In this document: positions 42,373 through 50,889 of the stretch, in pieces
Numbering within the stretch: position 1 is the stretch's first letter
Layout of the letters: every line of letters begins with the position of its first letter
Source of the DNA: WGAB01 sp964406105
GTDB lineage: Bacteria; Hydrothermota; Hydrothermia; WGAB01
Assembly: GCA_964406105.1 (NCBI GenBank)
Contig: CAYOQK010000021.1
Span: 80,855-144,854, forward strand
Length of the DNA: 64,000 nucleotides
Reading direction: 5' to 3'
Translations under genes and position numbers: made by a program
The notes under the pieces: model-generated
The model's input: the letters and a program-made list of their open reading frames with translations, nothing else
Databases searched by the model: none
Told to the model about the DNA's origin: nothing

Positions 42373-42846
42373 ATGGCGAAGCGACGCAAAACCTGGCGGG
42401 AGAAGCTCTACGATCCTCAGGGGTTACCCAAGGTTGAGCCCCTTACGGGGAAACTCCGGGAGCGTTGGGGCGAAGGAACCCTGTTGGTGCCCTCACCGGT
42501 GGAGATTCTGGAGATCATGCAGCAGGTGCCCCAGGGACGGGTGATCACGGTGGAGGAGATCCGGCAGGTGCTGGCCCGGCGGCATGGGGCCACTGTTACT
42601 TGTCCTTTAACCACGGGCATCTTCATCAACATCGTGGCCTGGGCCAGCGAAGAGGAACGACTGGAGACCGGTGTCCTGCTGGCTCCCTACTGGCGGACTC
42701 TGAAGACCGGGGGCAAGTTGAACCCCAAGTTCCCAGGGGGCCAGGAGGAACAACGGAGGCGGTTGGAACAGGAGGGGCACCACATAGACACCCGTACCAA
42801 GGTGTGGCGGGTGAAGGCCTGGCGTGAGGTGCTGTGGACGCCCTAA
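42373..42846 (+). CDS. MGMT-family (alkyltransferase-like) protein
   Basis: 157 residues. It contains the family core PQGRVITVEEIRQVLARRHG and CPLTTGIFINIVAWASEEE, then PYWRTLKTGGKLNPKFPGG (about 112-130). True O6-methylguanine methyltransferases carry PCHR around the acceptor Cys; here the place reads TCPLTTG, so this is one of the MGMT-like proteins without that motif. Activity unknown; DNA-damage recognition is possible. Converges on the methyltransferase gene with a 4-nt overlap. Confidence 0.78.
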   Translation: MAKRRKTWREKLYDPQGLPKVEPLTGKLRERWGEGTLLVPSPVEILEIMQQVPQGRVITVEEIRQVLARRHGATVTCPLTTGIFINIVAWASEEERLETGVLLAPYWRTLKTGGKLNPKFPGGQEEQRRRLEQEGHHIDTRTKVWRVKAWREVLWTP

Positions 42847-43604
42847 CGGGCCACGATGGTCACCCGCAGATCCCGCTCGCTGGCAGTGTGGCGGGTGAGA
42901 TGACGGAAGAGGTACACTCGGCGGAAGCCCGCCCGGTTCAAAAGGTTCTTGAGGGTCCGGAGGGGATACCCCCGTTCTAAGTGCAGCTCATCGTAGCGTC
43001 GGTAGCAGGAGGGATCGGCATCGTCGGGCACCAGCACGGTGAAATCCAGCCGTGACAGGCGATTGTTGGCCAAGTACGTGGTTCTCCACAGGGTGATCAA
43101 CCGGCCATGTTCCTTCACCTTGGTGCCGTTGCCCCAGTAGTGTTCCAGGGCGTACACGGTGTTCATATCAAACACGAACACGCCGCCCTCGCGCAGGTGG
43201 CGCCGCACGTTGTCAAAGGCTTGGGAGAGTTCCATTTCCGTAAGCAGGTTGTTCATACTGTCAAAGAGGCAGATGACGGCGTCAAACTGTTTTCGCAGGG
43301 CAAAGCGCCGGAGGTCTGCAGCGATCAGGGGCACCTGAGGCCCCAGTTTCTTGCGGGCCTCCCGGAGCATGGCCACGCTGCGATCCACACCCACCAGGTG
43401 GTACCCGCGTTGGAGCAGGATCTGGGTGGGAGTGCCGGTGCCGCAGGCCAGGTCCAGCACCTCCCGCACTTCGCCCCGTGCCCAAGCAAAGAAGGATTCC
43501 ACGTAGTCCACCCACTCCCCGTAGTTCACATCCTGCATGATTTGGTCGTAGAAGGGGGCGATGGCCTCAAAGGGTTGGGGACGGCTACGGCGAAAAGAAG
43601 TCAT
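42843..43604 (-). CDS. Class I SAM-dependent methyltransferase
   Basis: 253 residues. SAM-binding motif I VLDLACGTGTPT (about 48-59), motif II LVGVDRS with the acidic Asp (about 71-77), and FDAVICLFDSMNNLL as the motif IV region. Resembles the small-molecule and sugar methyltransferases. The upstream PLP aminotransferase gene overlaps its start by 20 nt; pairing with a DegT enzyme suggests amino-sugar or nucleotide-sugar modification, but substrate is unproven. Confidence 0.88.
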   Translation of the reverse strand: MTSFRRSRPQPFEAIAPFYDQIMQDVNYGEWVDYVESFFAWARGEVREVLDLACGTGTPTQILLQRGYHLVGVDRSVAMLREARKKLGPQVPLIAADLRRFALRKQFDAVICLFDSMNNLLTEMELSQAFDNVRRHLREGGVFVFDMNTVYALEHYWGNGTKVKEHGRLITLWRTTYLANNRLSRLDFTVLVPDDADPSCYRRYDELHLERGYPLRTLKNLLNRAGFRRVYLFRHLTRHTASERDLRVTIVAR

Positions 43605-44736
43605 GGAGTGCCTCCACCACCTCCTCCACCTGTTGGGGTGTCATACGGCTGTACAGGGGCAGGGTGAGCTCCCGTTGCCCATACGCTTCGGTGTTAGGGA
43701 GATGGAGGGTCTGGGTGCCATACCGTTCTCTCAGCAGTTGGAACCGGTGTACCGGAGGGTAGTGGATGGAGGTTTGGATGCCGCGGCGACGCAGAAAGTC
43801 CATCAGCGGGGTGCGGTCCTCGGGGCGATGGAGCCATATGGGAAAGATGTAGTGGCTCCCGGTGTCTAAGGGGGTATCCACGGGTTGCAGGGGCAGGTGG
43901 GTGGTGGCCAAGAGTTGACGGTACTGGGCTACGCGTTCACGGCGCAGCGCCACTTCGTGGGTGAGTTTCCGCAGGCGAACGCGGGCCAGCGCAGCGGCGA
44001 ATTCGGTGGCGCGGTAGTTGTACCCCAAGGCCACCACGTCGTAGGTAAGGGCCCGCTGCTGATACCGGTCCCACGACAGGGAGGTCATCCCGTGGCTGCG
44101 GAGCCTGCGGGCAAGGGCTGCGTGTTCTGGGTTTTGGGTGGCCAAAGCGCCCCCCTCGCCCACGGGGAGCGTTTTGTTGGAGAAGAAACTGAAGGCTGCA
44201 AGATGGGCCCCAGAGCCCGCGGGCCGGCCGTCGGCGAGGCGGCCTCCGGTGGCGTGCGCAGCGTCTTCAATAAGCACGAGGCCTCGGGCCTCACACAGGG
44301 CCTTGAGATCGGGCAAGGGGTGTTCCAGGCCGTTGTAAGACACGTACACCACAGCGCGGGTTTTGGGAGTGATCAGGGGGTCCACGGTTTCCGGGCCGAT
44401 CACCGGGTCCTGGGGGCTCCGAAGGTCCGCAAACACGGGCCGCACCCCCATCCACAGCAGGGGAGAAACGGTGGCGATGAAGGTCATAGAGGGCACGATC
44501 ACCTCATCGCCTGGCTGAAGGCCTGCAACCAGGTAGGCCAGGTGCAGGGCTGTGGTGCCCGAAGAGGTCATGACCACCTCGGGCACGCCCAGGTACCGGG
44601 CGAACTCCTCTTCAAAGGCCTGGGTTTCGGGCCCCTGGGTAAGCCAGCCGCGGCGAATCACGCGGCGCACGGCCTCTTCCTCTTCGGGCCCGTAATCCAG
44701 ATCAAAAAGCGGGATCCGCCAAGCAGCCATGGCCAT
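43585..44736 (-). CDS. DegT/DnrJ/EryC1/StrS aminotransferase
   Basis: 383 residues from the ATG at 44736, chosen because a TATTCT box (44746-44751) lies 9 nt upstream; an ATG 9 nt earlier, at 44745, is possible. Fold-type I PLP enzyme: TSSGTTALHLAYLVAGLQPGDEVIVPSMTF split near 60-90, IEDAAHATGG, the PLP lysine in FSFFSNKTLPVGEGGAL and YNYRATEFAAALARVRL. These enzymes aminate keto-sugars bound to a nucleotide, for LPS or glycan precursors. Coupled to the SAM methyltransferase gene downstream. Confidence 0.93.
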   Translation of the reverse strand: MAMAAWRIPLFDLDYGPEEEEAVRRVIRRGWLTQGPETQAFEEEFARYLGVPEVVMTSSGTTALHLAYLVAGLQPGDEVIVPSMTFIATVSPLLWMGVRPVFADLRSPQDPVIGPETVDPLITPKTRAVVYVSYNGLEHPLPDLKALCEARGLVLIEDAAHATGGRLADGRPAGSGAHLAAFSFFSNKTLPVGEGGALATQNPEHAALARRLRSHGMTSLSWDRYQQRALTYDVVALGYNYRATEFAAALARVRLRKLTHEVALRRERVAQYRQLLATTHLPLQPVDTPLDTGSHYIFPIWLHRPEDRTPLMDFLRRRGIQTSIHYPPVHRFQLLRERYGTQTLHLPNTEAYGQRELTLPLYSRMTPQQVEEVVEALHDFFSP

Positions 44737-44820
44737 TGTGCTCATAGAATACAGCCCATAGCCGCCCAGCGAAACGAGAACCCCGGAAAGCCTTGGGAAC
44801 CGCAGAAGTGCACCGGATGG

Positions 44821-45246
44821 TCAATTTTTCCGCTCTTGAGAATTTTGGATCCGGGCCTCAGCCCATTGGAACACCCGTTGACGCACCTCGGGATCGGGCA
44901 GGATCAGGTAAAGGCCCCGGAAGGCATCCAGCCGGGACGGGGTGGGAAAGGGAGAAAGGAACACGCCGTTGGCATCTTGTACCACCCTGCGGAAGCGATG
45001 CCAGGGATAGTGCACCCGTCCCCAAAAGCGGTGGACCGTAACCCCCTTTTGGGAGAGTTCATAGCGGGTAGGGGTGATAAAGGAGAGGTTAGCGCCCAGA
45101 AGCAGCACAGCGGCCAACACGCCCCAATAGGTGCCGAAGGCCCAGCCGAACAGCCCAGGCACCAGGATCAGCACCGCCACAAAAAAGGCGAGTTTTCTTC
45201 GGTTTCTGGCGGGCCACACGCGGATCTGCCAAGGGGTGTCCGTCAT
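44821..45246 (-). CDS. Two-helix membrane protein with PH-like C-terminal domain
   Basis: 141 residues starting MTDTPWQIRVWPARNRRKL, with the ATG overlapping the TPR-gene stop. Two adjacent helices (LAFFVAVLILVPGLFGWAFG, VLAAVLLLGANLSFI) are followed by a beta-strand domain, RYELSQKGVTVHRFWGRVHYPWHRFRRVV, of a bPH/photosystem-assembly-like kind. Function unknown. Last of the minus-strand cmk-plsC-TPR unit. Confidence 0.65.
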   Translation of the reverse strand: MTDTPWQIRVWPARNRRKLAFFVAVLILVPGLFGWAFGTYWGVLAAVLLLGANLSFITPTRYELSQKGVTVHRFWGRVHYPWHRFRRVVQDANGVFLSPFPTPSRLDAFRGLYLILPDPEVRQRVFQWAEARIQNSQERKN

Positions 45247-46739
45247 GGCAGCGCACTCCGGGCCAGAGCGGCATAGGGACTTTGGGGGAACCGTTGAACC
45301 AGTTGTTGCCAGAGGGTTCGGGCGGTGAGGGTGTCGTGGAGGGCGTCCCGGTAAAGGTGGCCTGCTCGGTACAGTGCCAAGGCTGCCCAGGGCAAGGAGT
45401 CGGTTTCGGCCAGTTCCTGGTACAGGCCCAGGGCTATGTCCCATTGGCCTGCGGCCTCAGCGGTGCGTGCCCGAAGATACCGGGCTGCAGGGGAGGAAGG
45501 CACCGTATCGGCAAGGGCGGAGCCTTCGGGGGCCGTGGTGGAGGCCCACAGGTAACGTTGCACCTCGGGCAGCAGGCGGGGGTCGGCGTGCAGCAGATCC
45601 AGCAGCGTGAGGGCCTCGGCCGCCCAGGGGTCCTGGGGGTAGTGCAGCACGAATCGGCGGATCAGGGTGTCGGCCCGGGCGAGGTCTCCTGTGAGCAGGG
45701 CCAATTGGATCTGCAGGCGTTCTCCTGTAGGGCCCGTGAGGTGGCGGGCCAGGCTTTCGGCCTGGGCGGTGTCGCCCTGAAGCACATGGGCCCAAGCGGC
45801 CAGGTCCAGGGTGGTAGAGTCGGCAAACTCAAGTACCGCCTGCGGTCGCCCAAGCCGGAGCAGAAAGCTTAGGAACTCGCGGCGGCCTTGGGGTAGGGCG
45901 TGGCGATAGGCCTCCAGAGCTGCGGTGGTATCCCCGATCTGACGGTACCCACGGGCCAGGAGGAGCCAGGCCTCGGCGTCGCGGTGTTCCTTGGGCAGAG
46001 CCTGCAGAAGGCGGAGGGCGTCGGCCACATCGCTCTCCGCCAAGGCCTCGCGGGCCAGGAGTTTCAGGGTTTCGGGGTCTCGGGCTCGCAGGGCCTCGCG
46101 ATAGGCCTCCTCCCGATGTCCCTTCAGGAGGTACAAACGGCTCAGCAGCACGCCGCTCCCCGGAAACTCACCGAGGGTTTTCCGTACCCGTTGGGCGTCC
46201 TCCAGGCTGATGAAGGGGGCCAGGCGTCGCAGTTCCCGCAGGGGCCACCGGAGGTCTTGTGTTCGTTGAGCCACTTGAAAAAGCCAATAGAGGGCTTCGG
46301 GGTAATCCCTCCGTTGCAGGGCCTCCATGTAATGCTGACGACCAAAGGGATCATAGCCCAAAACCCGTCGCACAGAGTCTTGCCATTCGGCCCAGAGGAA
46401 CCGCCACGGAGAGGTTTTCAGCCGCAGGTATACCCATGTAAGGGTTTGGGGGCGTGTGACCTCGTGGGGATATCGGAACAGGTAGCGGCGGAGCCGTTGG
46501 GTATCCCGGCTTTGGAAGGTGAGGTCCAGGGCCCAGCGGGTGAGCCGGGCATCGGGCCGCAGGGCGTAGGCCGAGTCCAGCAGGGCGAGGGCAGCCTCCA
46601 GGCCCTCGGTGCGGTGGACCAGAAAGGCGGCGGCCTGGAGGGCTCGGAGCCCGGTTTCCGGGCTTGTGCGGTACTGGTCCAGGGCCCGTTGGGCCTCCGG
46701 GCTCCAGTTTAAGGCCACAAGGAGCAGCAGGGTGGTCAT
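45243..46739 (-). CDS. Secreted TPR-repeat protein
   Basis: 498 residues starting MTTLLLLVALNWSPEAQ, a short signal-like N-terminus. Nearly the whole protein is helical repeats of TPR type, e.g. AEAWLLLARGYRQIGDTTAALEAYRHALP (about 290-318) and the last repeat LWQQLVQRFPQSPYAALARSALP, as in periplasmic TPR scaffolds. Partners unknown; likely an adaptor in the periplasm. Its start shares a base with the plsC stop, and its stop overlaps the next ATG. Confidence 0.78.
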   Translation of the reverse strand: MTTLLLLVALNWSPEAQRALDQYRTSPETGLRALQAAAFLVHRTEGLEAALALLDSAYALRPDARLTRWALDLTFQSRDTQRLRRYLFRYPHEVTRPQTLTWVYLRLKTSPWRFLWAEWQDSVRRVLGYDPFGRQHYMEALQRRDYPEALYWLFQVAQRTQDLRWPLRELRRLAPFISLEDAQRVRKTLGEFPGSGVLLSRLYLLKGHREEAYREALRARDPETLKLLAREALAESDVADALRLLQALPKEHRDAEAWLLLARGYRQIGDTTAALEAYRHALPQGRREFLSFLLRLGRPQAVLEFADSTTLDLAAWAHVLQGDTAQAESLARHLTGPTGERLQIQLALLTGDLARADTLIRRFVLHYPQDPWAAEALTLLDLLHADPRLLPEVQRYLWASTTAPEGSALADTVPSSPAARYLRARTAEAAGQWDIALGLYQELAETDSLPWAALALYRAGHLYRDALHDTLTARTLWQQLVQRFPQSPYAALARSALP

Positions 46740-47359
46740 CACGGTACGGGCACCCCCAGTTCCCGGGCCAATTGTTCCAGGGCTTGCCGAAGGGCTTGGT
46801 TGAAGGCCCGGCCCTTTTTGTCCTGGGGAAAATCCTGGGCTTTGAGGGGAGGGCCGAAACGCACCACGGGCGGGGCCTTTCGCAAGAGCCACCGGTGGAA
46901 GGGTTCCCGGTTGTTCAGGATGAAGGCCGGCACCACCGGGGCCCCGGAGTGCTTGGCCAGGAGGAACACACCGGGCTTTAAGGGAAGGAGGAGTTGTTGC
47001 GTGCGGTTGCGGGTACCCTCAGGAAAGATCACCACGGCTTTCCCTTGGTCCAGGAGCCGGAGGGCTGTTCGGAGGGCCTCCAAGCCCCCGGTTTCGCGGC
47101 GAATGGGGATGGCATTGTACGTGCGGATCAGCCAGCCGAACAAGCGGTTGGTGGTGAACAGTTCCTCCTTGGCCAGGAAGTACACCTCCCGGGGGGCGGC
47201 CATGCCGATCAAGGGGGGATCCCACCAGCTATTGTGGTTTGGGGCCAGGATCACCGGACCCTGAGGGGGCACCAGATGGGCGTTTTCCACCCGGAAGCCG
47301 GTGAGGGCCCGGAACAGGGGAACGATGATCCCTCGCGACACCCGCCACAGGGGTCGCAT
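46739..47359 (-). CDS. plsC: 1-acyl-sn-glycerol-3-phosphate acyltransferase
   Basis: 206 residues starting MRPLWRVSRGIIVPLF just after the cmk stop. Acyltransferase motif I NHNSWWDPPLIGM (His and Asp four apart), block II VYFLAKEELF, block III VIFPEGTRN, and block IV VVPAFI, so lysophosphatidate acylation to phosphatidate is likely. The cmk-plsC order is common in bacteria. Works on the inner face of the membrane. Confidence 0.93.
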   Translation of the reverse strand: MRPLWRVSRGIIVPLFRALTGFRVENAHLVPPQGPVILAPNHNSWWDPPLIGMAAPREVYFLAKEELFTTNRLFGWLIRTYNAIPIRRETGGLEALRTALRLLDQGKAVVIFPEGTRNRTQQLLLPLKPGVFLLAKHSGAPVVPAFILNNREPFHRWLLRKAPPVVRFGPPLKAQDFPQDKKGRAFNQALRQALEQLARELGVPVP

Positions 47360-47360
47360 A

Positions 47361-48038
47361 TCAGGGGTCAAGGCCCCTTCGGCGGAGTTCTTGGATGATG
47401 CGATCCACCTGTTCATGGATGGTCAAGTGGGTGGTATCAATTTCTATGGCATCCTCGGCCTTTTTCAAGGGACTGAGGGCGCGGGAGGAATCCAGCCGGT
47501 CGCGGCGTTGGATATCGGCCAGTACCTCTTCAAAGGTGGCCGGGATGCCCTTTTCCTGGAGTTCCTTGAGCCGGCGGCGGGCCCGTTCCTCGGCCGAGGC
47601 CTTCATGAACACTTTGAGATCGGCGTTGGGGAGCACCACGGTGCCGATATCGCGGCCCTCCAACACCACCCCTCCCTGGGCAGCCATGGCCCGCTGTTGC
47701 GCCACCATGGCCTCGCGCACACCTCGGTACGAGGAAACCAGGCTCACCCATCGGGTGACTTCGGGGCTGCGGATCTCCTCGCTCACATCGCGGCCGTCCA
47801 CGAAGGTGTGCACGGTGCCGTTGCGGAACTCCTGGCGGATCTGGAGGGTTCGGGCGATCTGGGAAACCTGGGCTTCGTCATGGGGATCCACGCCCAGTTC
47901 CAGCACCCGCAGGGTGACGGCACGGTACATCGCCCCGGTATCCACGGGCAAAAGGCCCAACCGCTGGGCCAATAAGCGGGCTGTGGTGCTTTTGCCGGAG
48001 GCCGCCGGTCCGTCAATGGCGATCACCACGCGTTTCAT
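47361..48038 (-). CDS. cmk: Cytidylate kinase
   Basis: 225 residues. P-loop DGPAASGKSTTARLLAQRL (9-27), GLLPVDTGAMYRAVTL (29-44), EGRDIGTVVLPNADLKVFMKAS in parts (128-149) and the RLKELQEKGI lid. Phosphorylates CMP/dCMP. First gene of the cmk-plsC-TPR unit; the ATG lies 7 nt after TATACT with no SD, so translation is likely leaderless. Confidence 0.97.
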   Translation of the reverse strand: MKRVVIAIDGPAASGKSTTARLLAQRLGLLPVDTGAMYRAVTLRVLELGVDPHDEAQVSQIARTLQIRQEFRNGTVHTFVDGRDVSEEIRSPEVTRWVSLVSSYRGVREAMVAQQRAMAAQGGVVLEGRDIGTVVLPNADLKVFMKASAEERARRRLKELQEKGIPATFEEVLADIQRRDRLDSSRALSPLKKAEDAIEIDTTHLTIHEQVDRIIQELRRRGLDP

Positions 48039-48045
48039 GGCGGAA

Positions 48046-48051
48046 AGTATA
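48046..48051 (-). promoter_or_regulatory. -10 box of the cmk unit
   Basis: TATACT on the minus strand, 7 nt before the cmk ATG. A CATAAT box for the opposite strand lies at 48068-48073. Confidence 0.55.
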
Positions 48052-48167
48052 CGGGCGGTTCATGCTGCATAATGGGAACCTCTCCGCCAGTCATTGGAGT
48101 TTTTCAGGGTATGGGGCGAGGCGTATGAATCCCGGTGGGTTTCTTCTCAAGGGCACAAGGAGGCACA

Positions 48168-48527
48168 ATGCGCTTTCTTGGGTGGTGGGTCGGGTTTGCG
48201 GTGCTCCTGGTGGCTACCCGCACCCTGGATCTCTACCTGTGGGTTGGACTGGTTACCCTGATGCTGGCGGCCCTCTCGCTGCGTCGGCGCAACAAGTTCC
48301 TGTGGAAGGTGTCTCAGGCGCTGGGATCGGACCCAGCGGCCTATCGTTTGGTGGCTTCGTTGTTGTTCTTCCTGGGGGGCTCCTTCGCCGTGGCGGTGGG
48401 CGAGGCCTTTTCCCCCAGTCTCTGGAGCCGAATCCTGATGGCATGTGGATTTGCATGCTACGTGAAGGTGGTGCTCAACCTTTTGGCAGCATCCCAAGAG
48501 CCCTACATCAAACGGAGGTGGCATTAG
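48168..48527 (+). CDS. Small integral membrane protein of unknown function
   Basis: 119 residues from the ATG with AAGGAGG upstream. About four hydrophobic helices (FLGWWVGFAVLLVATRTLDLYLWVGLVTLMLAALSL, two in a row; LVASLLFFLGGSFAVAVGEAF; LMACGFACYVKVVLNLL) with basic loops (RRRNK). No family recognised. It ends 1 nt before rph, so it is co-transcribed with it. Confidence 0.6.
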   Translation: MRFLGWWVGFAVLLVATRTLDLYLWVGLVTLMLAALSLRRRNKFLWKVSQALGSDPAAYRLVASLLFFLGGSFAVAVGEAFSPSLWSRILMACGFACYVKVVLNLLAASQEPYIKRRWH

Positions 48528-48528
48528 G

Positions 48529-49251
48529 ATGACCTCAGAGGATGCCCGGTTGGCCAGCGGCCTGCGTCCGGTGCGCATTACCCGCCATTTCCTTCGGGAT
48601 CCCGAGGGCTCTGTGCTCCTGGAAATGGGCGGTACCCGGGTCATCTGCACGGCCACCGTGGAGGACAAGGTGCCTGCATGGCGCAAGGGAACCGGGGAAG
48701 GGTGGATCACTGCGGAGTACGCCCTGTTGCCCCGGGCCACTCGCCAGCGGAAGGCCCGGGAGAGCCGAGTGGGTCGGCCCGATTCCCGGTCTCTGGAGAT
48801 CTCTCGCATGATCGGCCGGGCCCTGAGGGGGGTGGTGGACCTCCGGGCCTTGGGGGAATGGACCATCATCCTGGACTGCGACGTCATCCAGGCGGATGGG
48901 GGAACCCGGACCGCCTGCATCACCGGCGGGTTCGTGGCTCTCTACGATGCCCTGCGGTTCCTCCGCGAGAATCAGGCTTTAGAACAGTGGCCCCTGCGGG
49001 AGTTCCTGGCGGCGGTGTCCGTGGGGATTGTGGAGGGACGGATCGTGGTGGATCTGGATTACGAGATGGATTCCCGGGCCGATGTGGATCTCAACGTGGC
49101 CATGACCGAAAGCGGCCGAATTGTGGAGATCCAGGGTACCGGTGAGGGACGCCCCTTCAGCCGAGAAGAACTCAACGCCATGCTGGATCACGCCTGGAGA
49201 GCAATCCAGGATCTCATCCGGATTCAAAAGGAAAGCCTGGGCCTTCTGTAG
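48529..49251 (+). CDS. rph: Ribonuclease PH
   Basis: 240 residues. RLASGLRPVRITRHFLRDPEGSVLLEMGGTRVICTATVEDKVP, held in parts at 8-50, then GWITAEYALLPRATRQRKAR and the phosphate/catalytic segment ILDCDVIQADGGTRTACITGGFVAL. Phosphorolytic 3'-exonuclease that trims tRNA 3' ends. Its end is 10 nt from the convergent trpS end. Confidence 0.97.
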   Translation: MTSEDARLASGLRPVRITRHFLRDPEGSVLLEMGGTRVICTATVEDKVPAWRKGTGEGWITAEYALLPRATRQRKARESRVGRPDSRSLEISRMIGRALRGVVDLRALGEWTIILDCDVIQADGGTRTACITGGFVALYDALRFLRENQALEQWPLREFLAAVSVGIVEGRIVVDLDYEMDSRADVDLNVAMTESGRIVEIQGTGEGRPFSREELNAMLDHAWRAIQDLIRIQKESLGLL

Positions 49252-49261
49252 CCTCAAGGCC

Positions 49262-50440
49262 TCAGAACAAACCCAGGGCTTCGTGGACCTCGGCCATGGT
49301 TTGCCGGGCCACTTCACGCGCCTTGCGGCTTCCCTCCTCCAGGAGTTCCACCACTTGGTCGTCGGTGATCTGGGCCCGTTTCTCTTGGATCGGGGCCAGG
49401 TGAGCCTGGATCTGGGCAAGGAGTTTTTTCTTGCAGTCCACGCATCCCAGGGCACCGGAGCGGCAATCGGCCTCCAGGGTTTCCAGGTCAGGGGTGCCAA
49501 ATACCTGGTGCAGGGCGAACACCGGGCAGATTTCAGGCCGACCAGGATCACCCCGCCGGATCTTTTGGGGGTCCGTGATCATCCGCCGTACCTTTTGGGC
49601 CAGGTCCTCAGGTTTTTCAGAGATCAGCAGGGTGTTGCCCCGGGACTTGGACATGCGTTTGCCGTCGGTACCCGGTACCCGTGGGAACCGGGTGAGGAGG
49701 GGCTCTGGCACCGGGAACACCGGCCGATAGTACTCGTTGAATCGGCGTGCGATCTCCCGGGTCAATTCAATGTGGGGTACCTGGTCTTCCCCCACCGGCA
49801 CCACCTCGCCCTTGTACAGCAAAATGTCTGCAGCCTGCAGCACCGGGTACCCCAGAAAGCCGTAGTTGACCAGGTGGCCGTAGGAGAGCTCCTCTCCCTC
49901 GGTGCTTTGGAACAGTTGATTGAGCCCTTCGGCCACGGTTTCCTTGAGGCGAGCCCGGAGCAGGCTCCGGTACTCCTCAGGAGAGAGGTGCTCCTGCTGT
50001 TCCTGTTGCAGGACGGCCAGGATCCGGTCCAAGGTTTGTTCCACCAGCCGATCCAGCACCCGCTGGCCCGAGGTTCGCAGTTCCTTGGCTTTGAGTTCGC
50101 CCACGTATTCCTTGAAGGTGGGGTTTCTGAGCAGCCGGGACAAGGAGACCAGCATGGAGAACACGATGTGGAGTTCGGTGTGCTCAGGCACCCGGGACTG
50201 CACGAAGATCACGGCCTTCTCGGGATCAATGCCCGAGGCCAGCCAGTCCTTGACCATCTCCAGGGTGTTTTCCCGGATGACCTGGGGATTCCGGTACTCG
50301 GTGGTCAGGGCGTGCCAGTCGGCCACTTCAAAGAAGCAGCGGTAAGAGTCCTGGAGTTGTCGCCAGTTCTCCAGCACGCCGAACAGGTGGCCAATGTGGA
50401 GTTTGCCGCTGGGCCGCATGCCTGAGAGGATGGTCTTCAT
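49262..50440 (-). CDS. trpS: Tryptophanyl-tRNA synthetase
   Basis: 392 residues starting MKTILSGMRPSGKLHIGHLFG, with GGAGGCGAGC before the ATG. Class I signatures HIGH (as SGKLHIGHL, 12-20) and KMSKSR (in DGKRMSKSRGNT) are present. A four-Cys metal-binding-like segment lies near 324-333 (CRSGALGCVDC). Charges tRNA-Trp. An in-frame upstream start was rejected because it lacks family sequence. Confidence 0.97.
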   Translation of the reverse strand: MKTILSGMRPSGKLHIGHLFGVLENWRQLQDSYRCFFEVADWHALTTEYRNPQVIRENTLEMVKDWLASGIDPEKAVIFVQSRVPEHTELHIVFSMLVSLSRLLRNPTFKEYVGELKAKELRTSGQRVLDRLVEQTLDRILAVLQQEQQEHLSPEEYRSLLRARLKETVAEGLNQLFQSTEGEELSYGHLVNYGFLGYPVLQAADILLYKGEVVPVGEDQVPHIELTREIARRFNEYYRPVFPVPEPLLTRFPRVPGTDGKRMSKSRGNTLLISEKPEDLAQKVRRMITDPQKIRRGDPGRPEICPVFALHQVFGTPDLETLEADCRSGALGCVDCKKKLLAQIQAHLAPIQEKRAQITDDQVVELLEEGSRKAREVARQTMAEVHEALGLF

Positions 50441-50563
50441 GCTCGCCTCCTTCGGCCGCACAGGGTACGGCCTGGGCCTCGGCGATGCAAGATCTGAAGC
50501 CCGAGCGCCACAAAGGCAGGGGGCGGGTGTTTCCATCCACCTGGGAAGATGGTTCTTCTCTCC

Positions 50564-50591
50564 TTGACCCTTCTCCAGAAGGCTGTAACCT
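50564..50591 (+). promoter_or_regulatory. Promoter of the YtxH-like gene
   Basis: TTGACC (50564-50569), 16-nt spacer, TAACCT (50586-50591); AAGGAGG follows before the ATG. Confidence 0.45.
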
Positions 50592-50617
50592 TATCACAAA
50601 GCCCAAGGAGGTGGCTC

Positions 50618-50854
50618 ATGGCGGAACAAAGGGATTCAGGGAGCCTGGGATGGGCCCTTACGGCCTTTGTTTTGGGCAGCCTGTTCGGGGCAGCCCTGGC
50701 CATTTTCCTGACGCCGGCCACCGGGAGCGAAACCCGCGAACGGGTGCGGGAAGTGGTGGACAAAACCCGGGAGGCCTTGGAAAAGAAACGTGAAGAGTTA
50801 AAACGGCGGGAGGAAGAACTCCCTTCCGATGAGGAAATCCAGGGTGAAGTGTAA
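50618..50854 (+). CDS. YtxH-domain small membrane protein
   Basis: 78 residues starting MAEQRDSGSLGWALTAFVLG, SD AAGGAGG. One membrane helix (about 12-32), LTPATGSETRERV and a charged coiled-coil tail with KKREELKRREEEL: the YtxH general-stress layout. Function unknown. It resembles the smaller 67-residue protein at 16272-16475. gap follows after 35 nt. Confidence 0.75.
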   Translation: MAEQRDSGSLGWALTAFVLGSLFGAALAIFLTPATGSETRERVREVVDKTREALEKKREELKRREEELPSDEEIQGEV

Positions 50855-50889
50855 TCCGTACACCACCCCTTCAAACAGGAGGTTTTCCC